From Clostridia bacterium (GTDB lineage Bacteria > Bacillota_A > Clostridia > Christensenellales > Aristaeellaceae), in NCBI GenBank assembly GCA_025997215.1, contig BNUH01000003.1, forward strand, positions 57,937 to 121,936: 64,000 nt of DNA, read 5' to 3'. A program made the position numbers and the translations under genes. The notes beneath the pieces were generated by a model. It was given only the letters and a program-made list of their open reading frames with translations, was not told where the DNA came from and searched no databases. Below, in pieces: positions 1 through 9,303 of this stretch (the stretch's first letter is position 1; the number at the start of each line of letters is the position of its first letter).

Positions 1-70
1 GCTCAACTGATCTGCCTTCTGCATACCAACGCCTCCAGACCCATTCATCATATATAACAAAACCTCGCGA

Positions 71-1036
71 TCAGAACAGTCCCATATTGGTAACGCGGCG
101 GCTGATCAAGTTAGTGGCCATCAGGAACAGCACGTTCACGATCGAGTTGAACAACCCGACCGCCGTAGCGAAACTGATCGACGTACCCAATATACCGCGC
201 CGATACACATATGTGGATATAACGTCCGCTACCTCATACGTCGGCGACTGATACAGCAGCAGCACCTTCTCGTATCCGACGTTTAGGATACCGCCCATAC
301 GCAGGATGAACAGTATCGTAATCGTAGGCATCAGTCCGGGGATCGTTATATGCAGCACCTGCTTGAAGCGGTTCGCGCCGTCGATCGTGGCGGCTTCGTA
401 TTGCTCCTGATCAATCCCGGTCAGTGCGGCTAGGTATATGATCGAGTTCCAGCCGATGTATTGCCACAGATCGGATATAACATATATCGGATAGAAATAT
501 TTCGGCGTGATCAGCAGGTTCTGCGACGGACCGCCTAATGCGACAATCATCTGCGAGAACATGCCGTTATTCTGCGTGTATATCGTCACCAGCGAGCAGA
601 CTACTACCATGGAAATAAAGTAAGGCATATATGTGATCGTTTGAACGATGCGTTTGAATTTGACAGACCGCAGCTCATTGAGCAGAAGCGCGAGCAGTAT
701 CGGCATCGGGAATCCAAACAGGATGGTTAATCCGCTAATCGACAAAGTATTGCGAATAAGCCGCGGAAAATATACATCCTGAAAAAAGCTGACAAAGTGC
801 TTATACCATGGGTTAGCCCAAGGACTGGCGGCAATCCCTCGCGCGGGGCGGAAGTCCTTGAACGCGATAACAAGCCCGTACATAGGCTTATACGCAAATA
901 GTATGATGTACGCAAGCACGGGCAGCACAAGCACGTACTTGCACCAATTCATCTGGAAGTCGCGGCGTAATATATGTCCGACGGAATGTCTGGGCGGCAA
1001 ACGGGACGGCGCGGCGTCGCGCATAGTCATACGCAT
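71..1036 (-). CDS. ABC transporter permease, LplB/UgpA-like sugar type
   Basis: Inner-membrane permease (321 aa) of a binding-protein-dependent carbohydrate importer. After a basic N-terminus, a first membrane segment lies near residues 35-50 (LVLPVLAYIILFAYKP), followed by several hydrophobic segments. The cytoplasmic EAA loop that contacts the ATPase is visible as EAATIDGANRFKQVLHITIP, the usual sequence of LplB-type permeases. The solute-binding gene lies directly upstream on the same strand. The usual second permease (YtcP/LplC type) is not seen and could lie beyond the window start. A GGAAGG sits just upstream; the ATG two codons further in has better spacing and may be the true start. 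Family assignment is firm; the substrate is not known. Confidence 0.9.
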   Translation of the reverse strand: MRMTMRDAAPSRLPPRHSVGHILRRDFQMNWCKYVLVLPVLAYIILFAYKPMYGLVIAFKDFRPARGIAASPWANPWYKHFVSFFQDVYFPRLIRNTLSISGLTILFGFPMPILLALLLNELRSVKFKRIVQTITYMPYFISMVVVCSLVTIYTQNNGMFSQMIVALGGPSQNLLITPKYFYPIYVISDLWQYIGWNSIIYLAALTGIDQEQYEAATIDGANRFKQVLHITIPGLMPTITILFILRMGGILNVGYEKVLLLYQSPTYEVADVISTYVYRRGILGTSISFATAVGLFNSIVNVLFLMATNLISRRVTNMGLF

Positions 1037-1094
1037 CGACCTTCCTTGAGCAAAGTTAGGTTAGCGGTATGGGATGATAGATAGTTGGGAAGTT

Positions 1095-1120
1095 GGGAAG
1101 GGGATTGTAGTCCCCTTCCC
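1095..1120 (-). terminator. Intercistronic stem-loop between binding-protein and permease genes
   Basis: A perfect 10-bp inverted repeat (GGGAAGGGGA / TCCCCTTCCC, 6-nt loop) lies between the two transporter genes. Without a clear U-run it is more likely a partial terminator or 3' RNA-stabilising hairpin that keeps binding-protein mRNA in excess over permease mRNA, as is common in such operons. Confidence 0.6.
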
Positions 1121-1132
1121 ATTACGCGTTAT

Positions 1133-2731
1133 TTAGCGGGCCAGATAGCGATCGTACGCCGCCTGACGAATCTCCAGCACACGCGAGAGATGCATCGACT
1201 CCAGCGTCGACAGGAACTTATCGAAATTATCCAGCGATTCCGCGCCGGTGACGAATTTCGCGGTCATCTCGGGCACGTAGGTGTTTAGCTGTCCCTGATA
1301 CTCGTCGATCTCAAGAACCTCGTCAGCCGTAGGCGTGATTCCCGGAGGATACTTCCACTTCGCCGAAACATCCTCGTTCGGGTAGAACCACAGGTCGTTA
1401 GCGTCGATGGACGCCTGCGTATTCTTGAGGTACAGCAGCAGCGTGGATTGGATGCATGATCCGTTCCAGGTCGAGCCGCCCCACTTATCGATTGCGGCGT
1501 TCAGGCCGTCCGGGTCGTCCGCGACGATGGGCAGATAGGCAGGGTTGCCCTCCGCATCATACTCCCACGATACGCCTTCGGTGCCATAGTTCCAGTATAG
1601 GAAGCCTTCCTTGGTGTAGGCGTAATCCAGCAAACGCATCGCTGTTTCCAGCTTCTCGTCGGTGCAGGCGGACGTGATCACCGAGATACCTACGCCGATG
1701 CCGTAACCGCCGAATACCATCGACAGCGTACCGTCGTCGCCGTGCGGATACTGCAGACCGACCCAGTCAGCGCCGTTGCCCGCTTCCGCGGCTTCCCTGC
1801 GCCAGTTGCTCATCTGCCCCATCGAGGTCAGCGATATACCGACCGAACCCTGCAAGGCTTTGGTCTTTTCGATTACGTCCGTATCGGTGAAGATATCCTG
1901 GTTCAGCAAACCAGCTTCCCACCATTCGTTTAGTTTGGCGATGTAATTCTTCCACTCGGGCTGCGCCTGAGCGAGCTGCACTTTACCGTTATCGTCAACG
2001 AAAAGCTGGAAGTCGGAAAAACCATACGCGCCGAACGCGCCGGATAGACCGGTCGATTGGAAGCGCGAGAAGGCAAAACCGAACGGCGCATTATATTTTT
2101 CCTTGAACACCTTAATAACGTTCTCAAACTCGGAGATCGTCGTCGGCGCGGCTAGACCTTGCTCATCCAGCCAGTCCTGCCGAACTACCGGACCAAGGTA
2201 GGTATCGTTCCAGCCGCCGTCTTCGCGGAAGAAGCCGTAGCCATACAACTTGCCTTCGTCGGTCTTTTTCGAGCGCAGATACGCCTCGTTCGTGTTGAGG
2301 AAATCGTAATACGCCGGCGACCATTCAGGCATCTTCTCTGTCAGGTCGCGAACCACGCCGTCCTCCATGAACAGGCTGACCTGGTTGGCGAATGCTGCGT
2401 TGTCACAGAAAATTATGTCGGGATAATCGCCGCTGGCCATAACAAGGTTGACCGTCTGCATCGTGTCAGTCGTACCCTGCGGCGGGAAGCGCCAGTCGAT
2501 GCTAACGCCTGTCTTGGCGATCAGTTCCGTGTGGAACGGCGAATCCTGCCACGACGCGAACGCTGCGTTTACCTGTGGCCCGCCAATGACCAGCCAGCTG
2601 AGCGTCTGATCTGTATTCAGCGGGTATATGCCCTCGCCTGAGAGCAAGTTTAGTTCCGCCATCGCCGGAACTGCTGCAGCCAGCATGATTATGCACAGCA
2701 TCAACGCCAGCCATCGAGCACCCTTGTTCAT
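1133..2731 (-). CDS. Extracellular solute-binding protein of a sugar ABC transporter
   Basis: A 532-aa exported binding protein, presumed to capture an oligosaccharide and deliver it to the permease encoded downstream. The N-terminus (MNKGARWLALMLCIIMLAAA, then VPAMAE) is a Sec signal peptide with AMA-E cleavage and no convincing lipobox. Long LplA-type binding proteins of about 500-560 residues pair with LplB/YtcP permeases, which fits the neighbour. A GGAGGG ribosome site precedes the ATG, and a consensus promoter lies 60-90 bp upstream. Expected type 1 extracellular motifs such as VMASGDYPDIIF are seen. The substrate cannot be read from sequence. Confidence 0.9.
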   Translation of the reverse strand: MNKGARWLALMLCIIMLAAAVPAMAELNLLSGEGIYPLNTDQTLSWLVIGGPQVNAAFASWQDSPFHTELIAKTGVSIDWRFPPQGTTDTMQTVNLVMASGDYPDIIFCDNAAFANQVSLFMEDGVVRDLTEKMPEWSPAYYDFLNTNEAYLRSKKTDEGKLYGYGFFREDGGWNDTYLGPVVRQDWLDEQGLAAPTTISEFENVIKVFKEKYNAPFGFAFSRFQSTGLSGAFGAYGFSDFQLFVDDNGKVQLAQAQPEWKNYIAKLNEWWEAGLLNQDIFTDTDVIEKTKALQGSVGISLTSMGQMSNWRREAAEAGNGADWVGLQYPHGDDGTLSMVFGGYGIGVGISVITSACTDEKLETAMRLLDYAYTKEGFLYWNYGTEGVSWEYDAEGNPAYLPIVADDPDGLNAAIDKWGGSTWNGSCIQSTLLLYLKNTQASIDANDLWFYPNEDVSAKWKYPPGITPTADEVLEIDEYQGQLNTYVPEMTAKFVTGAESLDNFDKFLSTLESMHLSRVLEIRQAAYDRYLAR

Positions 2732-2791
2732 CTTGAATAACCCTCCTACATAACTGATTCGTCAATTCTACCAATTGTACCATGTAAGTGT

Positions 2792-2820
2792 AGTATAACT
2801 CTCGAATTGACTATTGTCAA
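2792..2820 (-). promoter_or_regulatory. Sigma-A promoter of the sugar ABC operon
   Basis: On the minus strand TTGACA (2820-2815) and TATACT (2797-2792) are separated by 17 bp, placing the start about 55 nt upstream of the binding-protein gene. The rest of 2732-3036 shows no gene, only this promoter and the oppositely directed transposase promoter. Confidence 0.75.
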
Positions 2821-2978
2821 CTAGTTGGCATGGCAAAATCATTTACCCGGGAGTCGGGAGTTTGGCAGTAGAAGGCCCCCCTAATTCGGCAGGCATTCAC
2901 ACCCCAAAGCAGCCCAAAAACTCAACAACAGCAAGGAAAATCAGACGGATTGTCTTGTCAAATTGTTGAATATTTTAG

Positions 2979-3007
2979 TTGCGGATTATGCGAGACTGTG
3001 GTATAAT
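2979..3007 (+). promoter_or_regulatory. Promoter of the IS1634-type transposase remnant
   Basis: TTGCGG (2979-2984), a 17-bp spacer and TATAAT (3002-3007) precede the ATG at 3037, which has its own AGGAGG. This is probably the native promoter of the insertion sequence. Confidence 0.6.
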
Positions 3008-3036
3008 AGTCCCAGATCTACTCAGGAGGCGAGCGT

Positions 3037-3501
3037 ATGCGGCTTCACAAGGGACTGTCTAACGGGCGGTTGTATCTGTCCATCGTCGAAGGTTACCGCG
3101 ATCCCATCACTAAGAAGGTCAAAACTCGTACCCTGCGTTCGCTGGGTTACGCTGACTCGTTGGCGAAGATACACTCCGACCCAGTCGCGTTCGGGATGCG
3201 TACACTCGAGGAAATGAAACTTGCAGCAGCCTGCGAGCACACAGCGGACAAGGTTTCTATACACTCAAACGAAAGGCTGTCTGACAGCGTTTCGTACAAT
3301 AAACTGCTGGGATACGCTCCGTTATCCATGCTGTATTGTGGTTTGGGGTTGGATCAGTTTTTTACCAACCAAGCACGGAAGCTACATTCAATGTCAATCC
3401 CTTACTTTCCATGTCTCGTCCTAGTGTCTGCGGACAAGCGCGGAATATGTCAGTCCATCCCTGCCCCCGCACCCCAACCCCCGTCCTTGCATAACGTATA
3501 A
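3037..3501 (+). pseudogene. IS1634-family (IS4-like) transposase, N-terminal fragment
   Basis: The first roughly 110 codons resemble the N-terminal region of IS1634-type DDE transposases (start MRLHKGLSNGRLYLSIVEGY, then a KTRTLRSLGY segment). The full protein is about 500-600 aa. Similarity is lost after about residue 113 (FFTNQARKLH) and the frame then runs into unrelated sequence and stops. The DDE catalytic core is absent, so the copy is dead. Its promoter and ribosome site survive. The break lies just upstream of the GLUG-type gene pair. Confidence 0.6.
3471..3498 (+). promoter_or_regulatory. Candidate sigma-K-type promoter upstream of the beta-helix gene pair
   Basis: CATAACGTA (3490-3498) fits the CATAnnnTA -10 consensus of the mother-cell factor SigK, with an AC dinucleotide 17 bp upstream (3471-3472). 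A TATAAT at 3497-3502 overlaps it, but no sigma-A -35 is seen at the right distance. The start would lie about 25 nt before the TTG codon at 3531. This rests on a short motif only. Confidence 0.35.
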
Positions 3502-3530
3502 TACCGCCAAAGGATGGGGAGGCGAGCGGC

Positions 3531-5249
3531 TTGGCTACATATTACGTTACCGCCTTGAAGACGGCGGACGCAGGACCTGGGCAAGACTGTATCGGCTTTG
3601 AGAACGTGGGGACGCACGGCGAGGGCGACACGTATTTGCTGTGCGGGGATTTCTCGTGGGCGTCGTTTGACACGCCTGTTTATACGGAGAATAGGATAAA
3701 CTTCAGCGGGGATGGGCACGTTGTGGACATATTGAGGCATCCGCTGTTTGCGGCGGCGGGCGACGGTTCTGCGTTCAGCGATATAACGATCGCAAGTGCG
3801 GCGATTAATCCTGCCAGAAATTCAGGCAGAGAGTATAACGCCTTAGGCGCTATAATAAATGAAGGCTCTGACATAACCCTTCGCAACTGCCACATACTCG
3901 GCGGGTCGGTGCGGGTGGAATTATTTGACAATGATCCCGTGGATTCTCCTGACTGCCTGGACTTCTACGTCGGCGGGCTGGCGGGGATTCTGCTGGGGAA
4001 TGGCTGCGTCATAGACGGCTGCAGCAATAATGCTACGGTCGAGTTGCCGGGCCGCAGCGCGCGCGGGCATTCTGTGATGATGGGCGGCATAGTGGGCTAT
4101 ATAGGCTGCGAGGGTTATCCGGCCGAGGCGGGCAGATCGTCCGTAGTCACGAACTGCCGCAACAGCGGCGATATATTGGGTTCGACAAATATTGGCGCTG
4201 ACGGCAACACGGTCGGCGGGATCGCTGGTTCGTCAAACGCGAGGATAATGAATTGTGAAAACAGCGGCTATATCAACGCCAGGCGTTCCTTCGCGAGGAA
4301 CGTCGAATCCTACGCGGATGGGATCGTCGGCGGCTCTGTTAAGAGCGTTACCCATTGCAGGGCGAAAAGCCGTGGCTTCTCCGGCACAGCTGATGAGAAC
4401 TTGCGCGTGCCTAACTGCTCCGACGGTTTGAAGCAAGTCCAATCCTTGGATGAAAGCCTGGACGCGTACGTTGATCCCAACTGCGCCTACTTTAACGCAA
4501 ATATTTCAACTGGCTCGACAGGTTCGACCATAATCCCTACCGCGCCGACGTTTTTCGCGGACGAAACCACGGGCGTGAGCTTTATCGATTCCGAAGGCTA
4601 CGCCTCGCTGTCGCAGGTAATAGCCTCGCTAAGCGGTATGCAGTCGGGCATAAGCAATCTGGTTTCGCTGGAGGTGAACCTGCTCCAAACCGCCTTGGAT
4701 TTGCCTGGCGCGGATGCCGACAATATAAACGCCCTCAATGATAATGTAGGCACGCTCGTTGGCAAGCTGTCGCAGTTAACCGATCCCGTCGCTTGCGCGC
4801 TGTGCTGCGCCATGAACACCCTGCGCATCGATTGCAAATATTCGTCGTCCGGTTCGGGCGACAGCCAACCCGCCTGCCCGATCTGCCCTGTGACGGTGTA
4901 TTGCGCATATATCCAGACACTATCCAACGTCAGCAAGGCGGCGGTCGCCGGGCAGCAGTATACCCTCACCCCTGCCGCGAGCGGCCCGGATCCGCTGACT
5001 ACCGACGAGCGCGGCATGATCCATCTCACGAACCTTGCGCCCAACACCGACTACACGCTCGCAGCCCAGCCCAGTCCGTTGTGGAAGGCGGCTGGCCCGT
5101 GGCAGGTCCATGTGAACGCGTATGGGGTTATCACCGTAGAGGATAGCGACGGCGCGCCGTCGAGCGCTTTGGCCATATACCGCGAGGCGGACCCGGACGC
5201 ACTGGCCGAAGTGCGCGATATGGAAGAAGGGAGCGACAGTCATGCCTAA
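3531..5249 (+). CDS. Beta-helix (GLUG-like) surface or spore-coat-type protein
   Basis: A 572-aa protein without a signal peptide; no named gene recognised. Residues 1-300 carry GLUG-like repeats, with recurring GGIVG/GGLAG turns followed by a Cys-Asn strand (VITNCRNSG-like), expected to form a right-handed beta-helix. Residues about 360-430 form an alpha-helical module (ISNLVSLEVNLLQTAL ... NALNDNVGTLVGKL) ending in a CALCC cluster. Residues about 455-560 look like an Ig/transthyretin-like beta domain (GQQYTLTP ... LAPNTDYTLAAQP). It starts at TTG behind GGGGAGG. Its stop overlaps the start of the next gene by 8 bp, so the two are probably translationally coupled. Lack of a signal sequence with Cys-rich repeats suggests assembly from the cytoplasm, as for spore outer layers; that role is inferred. 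Confidence 0.7.
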   Translation: MATYYVTALKTADAGPGQDCIGFENVGTHGEGDTYLLCGDFSWASFDTPVYTENRINFSGDGHVVDILRHPLFAAAGDGSAFSDITIASAAINPARNSGREYNALGAIINEGSDITLRNCHILGGSVRVELFDNDPVDSPDCLDFYVGGLAGILLGNGCVIDGCSNNATVELPGRSARGHSVMMGGIVGYIGCEGYPAEAGRSSVVTNCRNSGDILGSTNIGADGNTVGGIAGSSNARIMNCENSGYINARRSFARNVESYADGIVGGSVKSVTHCRAKSRGFSGTADENLRVPNCSDGLKQVQSLDESLDAYVDPNCAYFNANISTGSTGSTIIPTAPTFFADETTGVSFIDSEGYASLSQVIASLSGMQSGISNLVSLEVNLLQTALDLPGADADNINALNDNVGTLVGKLSQLTDPVACALCCAMNTLRIDCKYSSSGSGDSQPACPICPVTVYCAYIQTLSNVSKAAVAGQQYTLTPAASGPDPLTTDERGMIHLTNLAPNTDYTLAAQPSPLWKAAGPWQVHVNAYGVITVEDSDGAPSSALAIYREADPDALAEVRDMEEGSDSHA

Positions 5250-8200
5250 CATATCCAGCGCCAGCGAGCTTATATCGTATATGTCGTTATCCAACCCCAG
5301 CCCCAACGCGACGTACACCATCACGGACGATCTGGATATGTCCGTGTTGACCGATCCTATGGATACGTCGGCAACGTTCACGCTGAAGGCGATCGACGGC
5401 AAGAAGATTGAGAACCTTTATTGTCCGCTGTTTGAGAATGTGGGCGATGGGACTAGGTTTGAAAACATAACGATACTTGAGCCAGAAATTTATTACGAAT
5501 CCCCAACGGGCAGCGCCGGTGCGTTCTTGATGGAGGGCAATGGTATCACATTCACCAATTGCCACGTCAAGGGTGGGATCGTCATGGGCGAATTCAACAC
5601 CAGCACTCCGGATTTGTCGGTCGGCGGCTTAGCGGGATACTTAACCGGGTGGAATACCATCGACCGATGCAGCAACAGCGCGATGGTTACTGTCGAAAGA
5701 TCCGCCGCTGAATCATACCAAGTCGAGATTTTTGCCAATGTAGGCGGTATCATTGGTCAAATCTTTGGAGACGAGGCTGATCTTGACCATACGCATGTAT
5801 CAGTTATAACCAACTGCGTGAATACGGGGACGATATATGCAGGAAGTACCAGCGCTACACCGGATTACGTCTATTTTTATTTGGCTGGGATAGTAGGCGG
5901 GGCACAGCAAACACGTATTGTCGACTGCATGAATGATGGGGTTGTCTATAACGCTAAGTCATCATTTCGATATACTGATGTTGGCGCAGGTATTGCCGCG
6001 TTTTTTGTGCCTGGCGCTCAATATGGGAATCATGGTTCGGCCAGTAACGCTGCGTCAGGCACGATGGGGCAGGGCAGCGTTATTTACTGCCGCAATAAAG
6101 GCGGTATATCCGCAGGTTCCGCTGCAGGTATCGCCAATGAGACGTATGGAACTAAAGGCACCTATGTTACGAATCTGTCATGGAATGTGAATGATGCGGA
6201 CATAACCGCAGGCGTATATGCAACGGGCTTATTCTACCAAGCAAACGGCATTATTCAGCACTGCCGGGTCTTGGATGGAGTAACTATATCCTCGGACATC
6301 CTCGCTTACGGTCTTGTCTATAACTTTCTCTATATGTTGTCGCTTAACTATGTAGGGGCCATAACCTTGAAAGGCACTTGGATTAACCCTATCTGCGAGT
6401 CGTCGCAGGCTTATAACTACGAACATGTTGGCGATGTTTATGACAATTACTACAGCGAGAATATACAGTATATCGACCCGAGCAATTATCGTCCGATTAA
6501 TTGCAGAACGGACGATAACTTATACGCACATAATGTTTGCGAGGAAGGCATCCCCTTCGACGATTCCTGTCCCGACGGTTCCGAGCGCAAACAGTCCGCC
6601 GACGACATGGTCTGCGTCGATCCCAAGTGCGCCTTCTGCGATAACCCCATATCCGTCGGCCAGGTGGTCGAGCCTCTTGCAAATACCACGCCGACGCCCA
6701 CCGACGCAAAAATTGTCCCCGCCGTGCTTCGCTCCAGCCGAGACACTGGCTTGCCGGACGGCATGTCTACCCGAATGTCCGAACTCATCGCCTCGATCGC
6801 CAACATGCAGTCCACCATGTCCGGCATATCCAACCTCGAGGCGGATATTGTCTCCAGCGCCATGGCTTCCGTCGATCCCCTCTCGCCCGATATGGCCCAG
6901 ATCAATGACAGTGTGGGCGCGGTCGTGGACAGATTGACGGACATAAACAAGCCGCTGGCCTGTTCGCTGTGCTGCGTGGCTGAAACGCTCATCCCCGGCT
7001 GCCTGCTGCCCACCGACGACGGGGATTCGGGCGGCGGGCAGGACTGCGAGGATTGCGGGCCGCCTCCCGTAAACAAGGAATACTGCGGCTATGTTCAAAC
7101 GCTGACCGCCACCACCGGCATCGGCATCAATGGTCTGCTCTACACGCTGACCAACAAGACCACCGGAGCGGTCGTTTTCCAGGATATGCCTACGCTGGAG
7201 AATGGGTTGCTGCCGCTGACCGGACTTCCCGCCGGAACATACACCTTGACCGCGCAATCGCCCGACAGCAGCGACATCTGGGCGGATGACGCTCATTCAC
7301 CCTACACGCTGACCGTCGGCACGAACGGACGGTTTACGGTCACATATAAGGACGGCAATCAGACCGTAGAGGTGAATCAACTGACCCTGGCCAGACGGCT
7401 GGCCGACCCCGAGAAGGTGCGAAACATGCATGAGCCGCTGGGCAGTATCGTTCCCGGATTCATAGAGGGTCTCAACAATATTGGCTGGCTGGACGCCGAA
7501 CCGGAGTTGGCCAACGGCACGCTGCGCCGTCCGCTGGTCGACGACGCGCCCATCCCGCGCCATATCCCCGCCGTGTACGATATCCCAGCCGACGAGACGC
7601 CGCCGCTGGTGTCGATCGTCGTGCCCGTATGGAACGATACAGGCCGCGACGGTTCGCTGCTGACCCGCGCGTTGGATAGCTGTTACAATCAAACGTTGTG
7701 CGAAATTGAGGTTATAATGGTGAATGATGCCTCGCCCAATCCAACCGACAAGGACATAATGGCCCGGTTCGAAGCGGCGTATCCGCTCATGTTCCACGCG
7801 ATTTACCTAAGCGAGAACATGGGCCAGGGCGAGGCGCGCAACCAGGGCATCGACGCGGCGCAGGGCGAGTTCGTCACATTCCTAGACAGCGACGACACGC
7901 TCGCTCCGGAGTTCTGCGAAAAGTTGTATCAACACGCGAAAGCTCAAGATGCCGATTTGGTGTTCACCGATTGCGATTACAATGGTCGGCGTCAGAGTAT
8001 ATTCGGCGCTATGGATTCAGATAATCCATACGGTCCGCTGCGGTTGAGCCGCTACGTCAGCTGGGGCGCGCTGTACCGCCGACAGTTCGCCGTCGATCAT
8101 GATTTGTATTTCCTGAACACCAACCATGAGGCGATGAGCAACGCATTGTGGCCCGCGTACGGGGCGAAAATCGCGCGTGTTCGCGAAACGTTATACCATT

Positions 8201-8586
8201 ATAAAACGCAGGATGGTTCCATCTCCACGGGCTCCCAGTTCGATAAGACGCCCGCGTGGGTGAAGATGGCCAAGGCATTCTGCGCGCGTGTAAGCGAATT
8301 CGGCAATCCGCAGTTGGAACGGGAATACTGCGCCTTCATCCTAGAAAAGTTGGTGAACGCCGTCAACCATCGTCCCGACACACCCGAGGCGATGCAGGAT
8401 GCCGCCCTGACGATGGTCGATATCGCCCGCCGCATGGATTCTGTCGAAACACTGCGCGATCTGTATATGCCCGACAGCGTTCGCGCCGCGATGACGGCCG
8501 CCACCCGCCGCGCCGAACTCCCACCCGAAACCGCCCGTGCGCAAAAGTTGTCGGCGCGCCGCGGGCGGGATGGCGAAAACAGGTGA
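5242..8586 (+). CDS. Beta-helix surface-type protein fused to a family 2 glycosyltransferase
   Basis: A 1114-aa protein that repeats the architecture of the upstream gene and adds an enzyme. Residues 1-450: GLUG-like beta-helix (VGGLAGYLTGWN, VGGIIGQIFG, LAGIVGGAQQ). About 507-590: the same helical module with a CSLCC cluster. About 610-730: Ig/transthyretin-like domain. About 788-1000: GT-A family 2 glycosyltransferase, with LVSIVVPVWND at the nucleotide-binding start, GEARNQGIDAAQGEFVTFLD, and the metal-binding DSDD near residue 881. No signal peptide or membrane anchor is seen. The GT2 domain looks complete, so transfer of a sugar to this protein, to its upstream partner or to another coat component is a reasonable inference. 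Architecture is seen directly; acceptor and location are unknown. Confidence 0.75.
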   Translation: MPNISSASELISYMSLSNPSPNATYTITDDLDMSVLTDPMDTSATFTLKAIDGKKIENLYCPLFENVGDGTRFENITILEPEIYYESPTGSAGAFLMEGNGITFTNCHVKGGIVMGEFNTSTPDLSVGGLAGYLTGWNTIDRCSNSAMVTVERSAAESYQVEIFANVGGIIGQIFGDEADLDHTHVSVITNCVNTGTIYAGSTSATPDYVYFYLAGIVGGAQQTRIVDCMNDGVVYNAKSSFRYTDVGAGIAAFFVPGAQYGNHGSASNAASGTMGQGSVIYCRNKGGISAGSAAGIANETYGTKGTYVTNLSWNVNDADITAGVYATGLFYQANGIIQHCRVLDGVTISSDILAYGLVYNFLYMLSLNYVGAITLKGTWINPICESSQAYNYEHVGDVYDNYYSENIQYIDPSNYRPINCRTDDNLYAHNVCEEGIPFDDSCPDGSERKQSADDMVCVDPKCAFCDNPISVGQVVEPLANTTPTPTDAKIVPAVLRSSRDTGLPDGMSTRMSELIASIANMQSTMSGISNLEADIVSSAMASVDPLSPDMAQINDSVGAVVDRLTDINKPLACSLCCVAETLIPGCLLPTDDGDSGGGQDCEDCGPPPVNKEYCGYVQTLTATTGIGINGLLYTLTNKTTGAVVFQDMPTLENGLLPLTGLPAGTYTLTAQSPDSSDIWADDAHSPYTLTVGTNGRFTVTYKDGNQTVEVNQLTLARRLADPEKVRNMHEPLGSIVPGFIEGLNNIGWLDAEPELANGTLRRPLVDDAPIPRHIPAVYDIPADETPPLVSIVVPVWNDTGRDGSLLTRALDSCYNQTLCEIEVIMVNDASPNPTDKDIMARFEAAYPLMFHAIYLSENMGQGEARNQGIDAAQGEFVTFLDSDDTLAPEFCEKLYQHAKAQDADLVFTDCDYNGRRQSIFGAMDSDNPYGPLRLSRYVSWGALYRRQFAVDHDLYFLNTNHEAMSNALWPAYGAKIARVRETLYHYKTQDGSISTGSQFDKTPAWVKMAKAFCARVSEFGNPQLEREYCAFILEKLVNAVNHRPDTPEAMQDAALTMVDIARRMDSVETLRDLYMPDSVRAAMTAATRRAELPPETARAQKLSARRGRDGENR

Positions 8587-8621
8587 GATTGCGCGCGGGT
8601 TAGCGCGGAAAAGTATTTGTT

Positions 8622-8724
8622 CGTTATCGAGATAATAGACCCGGCAGAGGTGTTTGAGCTTGATGCGGGCGTCGGCAGTGGTGAAATGCCACTCGACGCC
8701 TTTCTGAGACGCATTGCGCCTGGA
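8622..8724 (-). pseudogene. IS630-family transposase C-terminal scrap
   Basis: Read on the minus strand, this stretch encodes RRNASQKGVEWHFTTADARI followed by KLKHL, which matches the C-terminal end of IS630-type (Tc1/mariner-like) transposases. Nothing else of the element remains. It sits directly after the glycosyltransferase fusion gene. Confidence 0.5.
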
Positions 8725-8802
8725 ATGCCAGGCAGATAGTTCTTAATTTAGCATATCAAGCTCGTAATATCATCAAAGGAGCGCGCACCCAGCTTCTTTA
8801 TA

Positions 8803-9291
8803 AGCCTTCTGTGCCCATCACCGTTTTTTGAGGCGCTAGATTCCGTGCGGAAGGAACTGGCGGCGTGGCAGTCATTATTCAAGTTTATCCTTGAAATCCC
8901 GGCGAGCGGGATCGAGTTTGGATCGCGGCAACCCAGCCAGATTATCACACTGGAAAATATTGGCGATGTCGCTTGCGGCTGTGAGATCGTGTTCAGGGCT
9001 TTAGGCGTTGTGACTAATCCTGAACTTATGAACCTTGAAACAGGCGAGTACGTTCGCATCCTCAAGACAATGGCTGCAGGAGAGGAAATCCATGTCTTTA
9101 CCCATTTCGCTGGTAAACGTGTCGTAAACGTCACTGGGCATACATTGGTCAATGCATTCCACTATCTGGACACAGGCTCAACCTTCCTACAACTCAACGT
9201 TGGAAACAACCTGCTGCGATATGATGCGGCGACGAACCTCGACTTGCTGGAATGCATAGTTTTCTTGAATCCATTGTTCCTTGGCATTTAG
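8803..9291 (+). pseudogene. Phage distal tail protein (Dit-like), 5'-truncated
   Basis: The frame encodes the C-terminal half of a siphovirus distal tail (Dit) protein: a CPSPFF motif, then ILEIPASGIEFG, an ENIGDVACGCEIVF segment, TNPELMNLETGEYV and a final STFLQLNVGNNLLRYDA. In Gram-positive siphophages Dit forms the hub joining tail tube and baseplate. The N-terminal half is missing and an in-frame TAG lies at 8749-8751. GTG 8845 is the first possible start, but similarity extends to about 8803, so this is a remnant. It is followed 12 bp later by the tail lysin-like remnant, the native phage gene order. Confidence 0.65.
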
Positions 9292-9303
9292 GAGGATAAA
9301 TTA

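Noticed and set aside
6520..7296. A 258-codon minus-strand frame inside the GT2-fusion gene
   Set aside because: Shadow of the GC-rich plus-strand gene whose domains are recognisable.
3531..8586. Diversity-generating retroelement targets in the GLUG genes
   Set aside because: No reverse transcriptase, template repeat or adenine-biased variation is seen; differences between copies look like ordinary divergence.
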